From: Glebionis coronaria
Taxonomy: Eukaryota; Streptophyta; Magnoliopsida; Asterales; Asteraceae
Assembly (NCBI GenBank): GCA_025667525.1
Contig: CM046877.1
Location: 297,658,364 to 297,722,363 of the forward strand
Direction of reading: 5' to 3'
Length of the DNA: 64,000 nucleotides
Both the position numbers and the translations under genes were made by a program. Position 1 is the first letter of the stretch, and each line of letters starts with the position of its first letter. Below, piece by piece: positions 55,704-64,000 of this stretch. The notes beneath the pieces were generated by a model, which had not been told where the DNA came from, did not search any database, and saw nothing but the letters and a program-made list of their open reading frames with translations.

Positions 55704-56567
55704 ATGATTAATGTGCTTGGTGATTTTGTCATCTACAACAATCCTCTTTTCGAATCTTGCCATGGTAATCCACTTTTCCAAGATGATGTGGATGATTCTC
55801 TCTCCAATTTAGATCTTCCACCAATTCATGAGTCTCCACCGATCTATGATGACTATGATGATGATTCTAGTTCTTACATGGATGATTCTGATGATTTTTC
55901 TTCTGAGTATAAAGACATGCCAACTTATGATGATTTTGATGATGTCGATACTCTCTCGAGTGATTCTTCTCATGATGACCTTGTTCCTACTTTTGATGAA
56001 GATCCTCCACCACCAATGCTTGATCCTACTTTGGATGACTACTCATTTGAGGAATACTTTGCTACTTTTCTCAACACTTACTTCCCAAATGAGAGTGATT
56101 CTCCTCCTTTGGACTTTGATGATGCTCTTTATCCTCCTTTGGATATGAAGAAACCCGTTTTAAAGGAGAAGAAGCCGGCCGACACCGATATCCGCAGTAC
56201 CTATGTCTTGACACCTCTCTATCCACCTTCTGAGGATGAGATTGTGCGATTTATGAGCGGATCTTCTTCAAGGTCTACTGAGCCTGAGCATTATTTTCCC
56301 CTAAAGGAAAAGGTGTTCGATCCCGGTATTGCAATTTTTAAGCCATCTCAGTATCCATCTGATGAAATAAAAGGAAAGATTTTTGGAAGTAATGGAGATA
56401 TGCTTGCACATCATCACACTTGCTACCATCATGCTCCATCTTTGCTTAAGGGAACCTTGCCTACTCCTCTTTGGCTTGCCTTGTTCGCCTTAAGCTTGTG
56501 CTATTTGATGGACGAAAACCATGTATTTGATCCCGGTGGATATGTTTCAAGCTTCTTCCTATGCTAA
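55704..56567 (+). CDS. Element D ORF: stand-alone acidic FDPG protein with hydrophobic C-terminal segment
   Basis: 287 residues, intact. It starts MINVLGDFVIYNNPLF, exactly where the acidic domain of element C begins (MINVLDDF). It is rich in Asp, Ser and Pro (DDVDDSLSNLD, YDDYDDDSSS). Conserved blocks are DPTLDDYSFEEYFATFLNTYFP, LTPLYPPSEDE, FPLKEKVFDPGI and ASLL-type HAPSLLKGTLP. A hydrophobic segment LWLALFALSLCYL at about 256-268 and FDPGGYVSSFF at the end follow. There is no signal peptide or enzyme motif. It is the only protein of D. Position (3' of missing gag-pro) and tail anchor recall env-like ORFs of Athila, but I see no sequence proof of that. Confidence 0.8.
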   Translation: MINVLGDFVIYNNPLFESCHGNPLFQDDVDDSLSNLDLPPIHESPPIYDDYDDDSSSYMDDSDDFSSEYKDMPTYDDFDDVDTLSSDSSHDDLVPTFDEDPPPPMLDPTLDDYSFEEYFATFLNTYFPNESDSPPLDFDDALYPPLDMKKPVLKEKKPADTDIRSTYVLTPLYPPSEDEIVRFMSGSSSRSTEPEHYFPLKEKVFDPGIAIFKPSQYPSDEIKGKIFGSNGDMLAHHHTCYHHAPSLLKGTLPTPLWLALFALSLCYLMDENHVFDPGGYVSSFFLC

Positions 56568-56575
56568 TCAAGGTC

Positions 56576-56985
56576 GAGTCAGGCTCACGACTCGGTTAAC
56601 AAAAACAAGCGCTTCTCGGGAGGCAACCCGCAGTATCTATCCTTTTTATCTGTTTTTTATAATAAGTGTAGGGGGAGACCCTAGTATGTTGTTTGTTATT
56701 TTCTTTCTTATCATGTGCAGGAATTCGAGCTTTCAAAGATCCATTCTTGATGACTTTTGACGACCCGTGATTCCGTGTACCCGTCTTCCCGGTTCTATCC
56801 TAAACTCTTTTGATTCTCTATTTTATATTCTTCAATATTGAAATAGGAATCACTTTATTTGTCATTTCCTTAGCAAGATTTAAACAAAGTGCACAATGTC
56901 CTAAGTGTAGGGGAGTTTACTTCCACATGCTTAAACATTGAGGACAATGTTTATATTAAGTGTAGGGGGACTTCTATCAAAGTTA
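56576..56985 (+). other. 3' stem-loop module of element D
   Basis: GAGTC-AGGCTCAC-GACTC (56576-56593); CGGG-AGGCAA-CCCG (56617-56630); AAGTGTAGGG with TAGGG/CCCTA near 56667-56682; the GGGAG-TTTA loop near 56908 with one mismatch; AAACATTG/CAATGTTT near 56932-56951; ACTTC-TATC near 56968. Confidence 0.8.
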
Positions 56986-58607
56986 AGTGTTCTTTTCCTT
57001 GTATTTGTCCTCATTTTAACCGGAAAATTTTATTTTTCGACATTTTTCAAAATTTTTGATCTATTTTGGCCTAGTAGTTTTTCCTTTATTATAGTTATTT
57101 TCTTTCTTTGCTAGAATAAATTTTAATAAAGTGGTTTTAATTTTTCAACGTCGTGAATCTTTTGACTCAACCCGAGTTTACTTATCTAAGTTTACTCTAG
57201 CTAGTATCCTTAACATGTTTAAGTCTAGTTTTGCTAGGCATTTATATAGGGAACTTTAAAACGCGAAAGTCTTAACTCTTACGGGTTGAGAACAAGAACT
57301 TTTCGCAAGTTCCTATAATTGATCCTAGAAAGTCGTTTATCAAGGGAATGTTTAAAACGTGAATTCTAAACTTGAAAAAGTCAAAGAAGTTGCAAGATCC
57401 TATAGATGACTTGAAAACCCAAAACTTTGATTTAATAGGCTAAGCATCCACGAGTCTCATTCCTTGAGATTTTAAATTGTGGAGAACGAGAGATGATAGA
57501 TTCAATTATAAGTTTCGTATTCTTTCATGAATTTATGTGAGTTGATTATAAGCTTTCTCTCCCACCGCTTGCTAATAAATTTAATTGCAATAAATAAGGT
57601 TGTACGATTTGAAAAGTTACTTAGCTTCTAGCACAAGATCGTTTAAAAGTTGCTCATTATTAATTAGAGTTCATAGCCAAGGCATAACTTATTGAAGCGG
57701 GATGCGAAGATTGGCGAGTCCGAAAAGGTCCTAACAAAACATGAGGGCTACATTTTGTTGCTAAAGATCCCAAGTGATGTGAAGAATCATTTATCAAAAA
57801 TCAATATGAAGGATCGAGACACACGACGAAAAGCAAACACTTCCCTAAAGATCATGGAGAAGTCTATCCAAAAAGGCCCTAACAAGGTATGAGGATAAAT
57901 AGATCCAAGTCCTAAAAGGAGGCGGATCGTTGTATATCAAAATCTCAAATAAAGATTGGAGAAAAATGAAGAAGTCGCGGTCCAAGTATGAAGAATCTCT
58001 CAAAATTTCAAGTGAAGAAATTCTTATTATGAAGAGAAGACAATTATTTCATGAACGTCTCTCAATATTTGAAGTATGAAGTCACTGCCAAATATCGGTC
58101 CAAGAAAGGTCTCAAATCGTGAAGCGAGTTATGCCAAGATATGAACTTTACGAGGTCCCGAGAAGCAGTTTTAAAAGATTTTGTCCTTTAGCTAACTATT
58201 GATTAAATCGTCCTACTTTATTTTCGACCTAATAAATTATCGAAATAAGTCAACAATGCATCCTCATGATCATTCAAGACAACAATAAAATATAAGAGAT
58301 ACACCTAGGAATAAGGGAGTCTAAGTGAATAATTAGCCCACATGAGTTTGTGTTAGTTTGCTAACTTATAATAACAATGATCTCGTTTTTAAGCTTGGTA
58401 TGGAGAACGTGAAACTTGAGGATGATGAACATTCATGACAATTTCCAAAACCCTAAGGTAAGTTTTTGATCTTTTTACTTGTTTTTCTTCCTTTGAATAT
58501 TTTATAATTTTTTATCTCTTTAATAAAGGCCAATGTGGATTGATTATGATGGAAAATGTAAAACTTTCTTTGTAATTAATGCATTGCATGAGGACATTGC
58601 AATGGTC
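56986..58607 (+). other. Element D 3' untranslated region
   Basis: No gene; similar along its length to the same region of B and C. Confidence 0.7.
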
Positions 58608-58621
58608 AAGTGTAGGGGATT
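58608..58621 (+). promoter_or_regulatory. Polypurine tract of element D
   Basis: AAGTGTAGGGGATT directly before the 3' LTR. Confidence 0.8.
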
Positions 58622-59407
58622 TAATAAGTGTGAAAACACTTATCCTTTTACCACTTAATTATAATAATAACCAAGCCAAAACGTGTATTTTATGTCGTAA
58701 ATGTCGGAATTATGCGTGGTTTGTGTTTTTGTTGTGATTTAGGATCAAAATGTGAAAAGGGAAGAAAAGACGGGCTTTCACGGGCTTTTATCGAAGAAAA
58801 AGACAAAAGACGAAGTTGAAAGATCATGAGTGCAAAAAGAACGGAAGTCCAAGGCCTATTCTGAAGATTTATCGAAGAAAAAGTCTAAAGACGGAAGTTT
58901 AATAAAGCCGAAGAACTCAGGTCTATTTATTGAAGAAATTATAAGACGAGTTCAAATAATCCCGAGACAAAGTCGAAAAAGTCGAAGAATTTAAAAGACG
59001 AAAAGACAAGAGATGAAAGAAAGGAGCAACACATGCTAACCTCCCTAATCCTCCTATAAATACCCTCCTAATGACACATTCGGAGGTGTTGGCTATTTGA
59101 CACAAAGTTCTTCCACCTTTAATTACTTGCACTTTTCTTAATGTCATTTACTTAATTTTCATTTAATTACCTTGTCTTGCACCTTAAATTTGTAAGTTTA
59201 ATCTTTACCTTTAATTGTTGAATCTTATTTTAATCAAGTTTTAATTAATCTCTCATTCTACCTTTTTTGTTTTGATTTAATCTTTATGTTTATGTGCTTA
59301 TTGTCATGCTTATTTGATTAATTGTTATGTTTTTATGTTTTTTATTGTGTTGGATTATTGATTTTATAGCTTATTGTGTGTTTGATTTGATTTTTGTTAA
59401 GTGTTTT
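58622..59407 (+). repeat. 3' LTR of element D, first 786 bp (cut by copia L)
   Basis: TAATAAGTGTG start; TATA box CTATAAATAC at 59054-59063; it breaks off after GTTAAGTGTTTT where the 5' LTR continues TATTAG. Confidence 0.87.
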
Positions 59408-59858
59408 TGAAGGTCTACGAAATCATTGGCCTATTTTAAGATGATTGATTAGATGGATTTGATGTATAAAGATGGTTGATTAATATAAAGAAGATGAAGG
59501 AGGGAGATGAAGGAGTAGAGAGAGAAAGGAGAGAAAAGAGAAAAGTAGAGAGAGAAAGTAAAGATTAATTTGTTTAATGTGAAAATGACCAACCCCTCCT
59601 AACATGCTAGGAGGGGATATATATAGCCCACCCTACATGTGGGCTATATGGACTATACATATACTAAGTGGATCACGAGCCCATTACATGATTATCGTTG
59701 GAGCGACCGATCCTTCATAAATACGTAAAATGTATTTCCAAAAATCTCCCCCTAAGGGAGGTCGCTCCAAGAGACAAAGTTCTAAATAGTCTATATCTCG
59801 TGATCTATGCTAACTAAGATGTGACCGAGACTTTATTGGGAAAAACGTATTTCCAACA
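59408..59858 (-). repeat. 3' LTR of element L (boundary ambiguous)
   Basis: It begins TGAAGGTC on the plus strand and ends TTTCCAACA next to the PPT. A second PPT-like copy, AATCTCCCCCTAAGGGAGGTC, lies inside at about 59744-59764, so a shorter LTR ending at about 59740 is possible. It has the CCCCTCCTA...TAGGAGGGG hairpin and TATATATA near 59610-59625, like LTR F. Confidence 0.65.
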
Positions 59859-62565
59859 ATCTCCCCCTAAGGGAGGTCACATCTTTTTACAAAATCTTAA
59901 ACCTAGCATCTATGCTTGAGTCTTCGATCTTGTTCTTGTGAATATGTTTGATGTGATCTTTGACTTTAGTCTTGAGCATGTTTCCTTGCCTTGACCTTGT
60001 GCATTCTTCACTTGTGATATTTGCCTCTTCGTGACTTCATGTTCCACATACTTATACTTTTAAATTCTTGAAAGCTTCAGAGTTTGATACAGCGGAAGAC
60101 TTGACCTTCAGGCTTTCTTGAATTTGTTGAAGTACTAATTGTATGTAGTATAAGCATGTGGTGACGACTTCTTCTGGATTGTACACCGCAATGCCACCTT
60201 CTTGTTACGCTGCATAAGACAGTTAGCAACAAACAATATACACGGATGAAATGGCCTTGAACATTTCATTCTAATTCGGTAGCATTTTACCTCCGGTCGG
60301 TGAAGACCGTTGGACGATATTAAATATCGTACTTGTGGCAGGTAGTTTCAATAAAGAACCTCCTTGACAAGATTTCGTGGGTAAACCCGTTCTCTTTACT
60401 CGACCGTCCAAAGCTGACTGCGAACGTAAAGAGTGAATCATCTGGATAATATTATCCGCATGATTTGAAGCCGTCAATTCATGTTCCTGGAACAAGTTAA
60501 GTTCAATTAAGAACCGCACCGTCGTTGCTTTCCAGTTGTCACTAGCTTGATTCATATAGAATCTTGCAAGTTACCTACCAAGTGTTGTTTGATGTTAACA
60601 CTAGAAGGATTTCCATTCGTCACTGTAAATACTTAATAGTATTACTCTGAATGTTCTGGCAAGATCACTAAGATATTGTGTAGAGGCCTGGAACGTGTTT
60701 AAATTCATTTAAGACTTAAACCACTGTTGCTTTCCAGTTATCACAAGTTTGATTCATAAAGAATCGCACAAGTCACCTACCATGAGCTTTTTGATATTCG
60801 CTCAAGAAGGATTTCCATCTTCATTGTAAATACTTTCGTATTACTCGGATGTTCAGGCAAGATCATGAAGATTTTGCGTAGGACTCTTAAGATCTTTCTT
60901 ACTTTTCACAGTGTGTGAAGAAGCAAGGAAATATGAAAGTGTGTCCTAATGAGATATTTGATGATCTCAAATGGCTCTAGACTCGATCGTGCATTTTGGA
61001 TTTTTAGTGATCGGAGGCTGGAGAGGAGTGCCACCTTTTCAATACCAATTTATTCGGAGTGAATAAATCAATAGATAATGCGTTGTCTCCGTGTGATTAA
61101 AACAAATATCTTTTGAGAGATATCTGAGTTAGCTGGGATGGGTTGTGCATTGCATCACTGGGTCCATGATGTCTGTCTTCAATATTAAGAATCATTAAAC
61201 AATGATATTAATAGCATATGTATTGACCCGGTTTCTGCCTAAGTTGTAAGGAGGGCTTCTTTCTTTACACCCTTTATCTTTACAATTCTTTTTCATTCTT
61301 CAACCCCTTCAATGCTTACCAATACGTCATCACTAGCACCTTGTTGTGATTGTTCCAGTGCTAACTTAAGTACTTGGTCGGCATTCAGCTACATTCACAA
61401 TCTTTCTCCATCTTTCCTAAGGACTACTATTTCTAGCTATGGAATGTCCTTGGGAAGATTCCTCCGGTTCTAGAGGAATCAATGGACTTCAACCTATCCT
61501 ACCATCCTTATGTCACCACAATCTTCATCATCGTGAATAGAGATGTTTTGGGTAAGTATATGTCACCATGAAATCCATTTTGAAGTGCAAATCCATTTTG
61601 CTCCCCCTTAACATATGCCACGATATCTGAAAACATTTCGCACATGTCGGGATGAGCTAGCACGTTAAGTCACACCATTTGTGATTAATCATTTCTCATA
61701 TTAAATCACATTTTCTCCCCCATATTAAAAATATTAACTCAATCAATGTTTTTAATATCAATTGATTTAATAGCGTTTTAAGAAAATTTGGGAAGAAAAA
61801 TGCAAATCCAATTATCTTCATGAGTTACACAAGCTCCCCCTCAAATTAATGAGGGTCTACTTGAAACGTAAATTAAATACCTTTTAAACACAAGTGTAAG
61901 GTGTTTATCACGTGCAAAGATCATATATGATAATGAATTCACAATATTAGCAATTTACGAGGTTGGACCTGAATGATGGAGAACATCATATGGAAGAAGC
62001 ACATGGTTCTTGTTCACGAATGTTGGTCTTCCTCGTAACTTCTGAAGTTATCTCTTGACTCCATGTGTATGATTGATATCGTTGTCTTAACACCAATATG
62101 TGAACTTGGCACTCTCGGCATCAAGGATTCTGAATGCTGGACAATTGCTCCCCCTCAATTGTTGACTCGTGTTCTATTGAAAGAGCTGTAGTCACCGTTT
62201 GAGTAGTCGCATCGTCGAGTATGTAGATATCAATTGTAAGTTGCTACGGTTGGTGGAGTTGATAACTTTGGATTCTGAAGTCAAAGCTTTCCGGTGAAAT
62301 GCTTGACTTCAATGTGAAAAGCGGGTTACTATCGGAAATAATAGCAAACCATAATGGAGCATGTTTTAAATTTTTTAAACTTCTGCTCGAACTTTATTTA
62401 CAATCCCGTGTCATTATTGAATGACATTTCTAGGTTCGTAAATATTATCGATTCCAGAAGACATGCTCTTTTTATCAAAACATTATTGAACACACAATTT
62501 TGAAAGATTTAGAAAAACCTTTTTGAGAAATTCTTGAAAAATTGTGTTCAAAGTTTTGAAAACCA
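59859..62565 (-). other. Element L 3' non-coding region
   Basis: No ORF worth noting. From about 60270 to 62470 it matches the 3' region of F: the same ACCTCCGGTCGGTGAAGACC, the two tandem approximately 200-bp units (60485-60690 and 60690-60890) and the same C-rich tracts AGCTCCCCCTCAA. Confidence 0.7.
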
Positions 62566-63430
62566 ATTACTTGAGCTTAAGATTTGGAATATCTTAGGAA
62601 AGCTCAAGTCCGAGAAGTTGTAAACTTCTCGTTGTAAGGATAAGTTACCATCGGCGATAACCTTTCCTTTTATCTGAAGAACGAGTCCTAAGCTGACATT
62701 TACTTAGAAGTCGTGTTCATGAGCTTGAAAACTTTGACTGTTTTAACGGAAAGCTCATGACCAAGAAAGGTTAATTTCTCGTTATGAGGAAAAGTTCTCT
62801 TATTTAAAAGATACACTTTCCTTTCTGAGCTTAAAACTTCGAATGTTTTAATACAAGCTCATGACCGAGAAATGTTAATTTCTCGTTATGAGGATAAGTT
62901 ATCATAAAATATAATCTTTCCTTTATTTGAAGTTCGAGTTACAGTCTGACATTTAACTGTAAGTCATTGTGCATGAGCTTAAAAACCTCGAATGTTTTTA
63001 ATTTTAGCTCATGCCCGAGAAAACTTAATTTCTCGTTGTTAGGATAAGTTTATCATCGGCGATAAACTTTCCTTTCTTTGATGCACGGGTTACCATCTGA
63101 TATTTAATGATAAACCATATACACGAGCTTAAAACCTTTGAATGGTTTTAGGATAAGCTCGTGTCCAAGAAAACTTAATTTCTTGTTAAGAGGGTAAGTT
63201 ATCGTTGCGTGGATAAACTTCCCTGTCTCTGAAGTCCGGGTCGTCGTCTGTCATTTAACGAGGAGCCATAGTGCATGAGCTTAAAAACTTGGAATGTTTT
63301 TTATATAAGCTCATGCCCGAGAAAAATTAATTTCTCGTTATAAGGATAAGTTTATCATCGGCGATAAACTTTACTTTCTTTGAAGATCGAGTTATAGTCT
63401 GTAATGTGACTATAAGTCCTTGTATTGCAG
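62566..63430. repeat. Six tandem ~150-bp units of stem-loops
   Basis: Units begin with GAGCTT(A/G)AAA near 62573, 62721, 62827, 62975, 63125 and 63277 (the second is shortened to about 106 bp). Each contains GAGCTTAAAA...AGCTC, CGAGAAA...TTTCTCG and a GATAAGTT...AACTTTCC pairing. Stops occur in all frames. Confidence 0.82.
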
Positions 63431-63431
63431 C

Positions 63432-64000
63432 TTAACCATGAATCCCCTGAGACATTTGTTTCTCTGATATCTGCTTCTTCAGCAACCAAACTCTAAGAGT
63501 GTCCTTAGTTGAACGGTATACAATGATTGGACCGCTTCGTTCTTTTGGAACATCAACTTTGGTACCTGCATTCTCATTAGGAATTTGCTTGCTTTGACAT
63601 GGGTTAGCGATATCAATTTTAGAAGCATGTGGGGGTTCACAGTTGGCTTTACTTGTGTCAAAGGCGACCTGAGTAGATGATTCACTTATCTTAGCTGGCA
63701 AACGTTTCCTTTTATAGAAAACCTTAAGTTTAGGCTTAAGTGACGTATCATCTTTATCGATTTCCTCCCTAGTAGTCTTAGTAGAATCAGAGACTATCCT
63801 AGTTAAAGGGCACTCGTTTCCTACAAGAGTGAAAGTTCTACCAGTGGGTCGCCAAACTTTACCAAAGGGTTTGATTTTAGCTATCCACTGGGACTTAATT
63901 CTAGCACGGGAGTTCACCTCATCAAGTAAAGTTTTGATACAGGAATCATGATTGGCTCTAAAGACACATTTTCTACATGTTTTACAGGTAGCATATTTAA
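63432..64000 (-). CDS. Element L Gag, C-terminal end (partial)
   Basis: The frame is open to the window edge. It starts with a Cys/His group CKTCRKCVFRANHDSC, comparable to [15 protein letters not shown] of element F gag. KVWRPTGRTFTLVGNECPLTRI follows, a segment typical of Gag tails of large copia elements. Then comes a Lys/Ser-rich tail ending ...KQMSQGIHG at TAA 63432. Protease and integrase do not follow. I see about 189 codons; the N-terminus is outside. Confidence 0.78.
   Translation of the reverse strand, partial: KYATCKTCRKCVFRANHDSCIKTLLDEVNSRARIKSQWIAKIKPFGKVWRPTGRTFTLVGNECPLTRIVSDSTKTTREEIDKDDTSLKPKLKVFYKRKRLPAKISESSTQVAFDTSKANCEPPHASKIDIANPCQSKQIPNENAGTKVDVPKERSGPIIVYRSTKDTLRVWLLKKQISEKQMSQGIHG

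Larger units (their letters stand above)
40708..59407 (+). mobile_element. Element D: non-autonomous gypsy-type element, split by K, C and L
   Basis: The 5' LTR begins at 40708 and is interrupted by solo LTR K (41055-44696) and by element C (45611-54747), ending at 55408 before a PBS. A leader, one ORF of 287 residues, a structured 3' region and a PPT follow. The 3' LTR starts at 58622 and is cut by copia L at 59408. It has no gag, protease, RT or integrase. The two LTR copies are clearly homologous over the first 340 bases and again from 44702 / 58967 on. Confidence 0.88.
59408..64000 (-). mobile_element. Element L: copia element 3' end, gag without pol, continues off right edge
   Basis: The LTR is at 59408-59858, then a PPT (minus strand CCTTAGGGGGAGATT), a 3' non-coding region homologous to that of element F, a tandem stem-loop array, and the C-terminal end of a copia gag. 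In F more than 3.5 kb of pol lies between gag and the 3' region; here there is none. Confidence 0.8.

Overview
The window is plant DNA made almost entirely of nested LTR retrotransposons. I see no host gene, tRNA, rRNA or CRISPR array that I can support. The long copia proteins (an oversized Gag with a central CCHC knuckle, and the [10 protein letters not shown] / YVDD pol type) and the Athila/Tat-like gypsy elements primed by a TGGCGCC (tRNA-Asp type) site point to a eudicot. The copia protein style resembles Asteraceae sequences I know, but that is a recollection, not a search result.

Left part (1-30.7 kb) is a Russian-doll nest. A degenerate copia (J, +) holds a gypsy element (H, -). H gag is interrupted by a copia element (I, +), whose 3' region abuts a gypsy element (E, +). 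The RT gene of E is interrupted by gypsy element A (-, running off the left edge), and its pol C-terminus by a 12-kb copia element F (-, gag 1467 codons, pol 1180 codons, 380-bp LTRs).

Middle and right part (31.2-59.4 kb) holds three gypsy-type elements that lack reverse transcriptase and integrase. B (+, 7165 bp, TSD GAACT) encodes a Cys-rich plus acidic protein. D (+) encodes only one 287-residue acidic protein. C (-, 9137 bp, TSD TATTG) encodes Gag, then protease fused to the same acidic domain. C sits in the 5' LTR of D. A 3642-bp solo LTR (K, TSD GAGAC) sits in the same LTR. A copia element (L, -) with a Gag C-terminus but no pol at the expected place sits in the 3' LTR of D and runs off the right edge.

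The main hunt result is a set of shared RNA/DNA signals carried by elements whose coding content differs. These are an LTR-start hairpin with compensatory base changes, a palindrome just downstream of the primer site, a 3' block of stem-loops interleaved with PPT-like AAGTGTAGGGG motifs (again with compensatory changes), and short-motif arrays (often with a TTCCG core) in the transcribed leader. Together with an acidic FDPG-motif protein found only in the pol-less elements, this looks like a helper/parasite system in which B, C and D are mobilised in trans by A- or E-like elements. The parasite relationship is inference; the sequence similarities are read directly.
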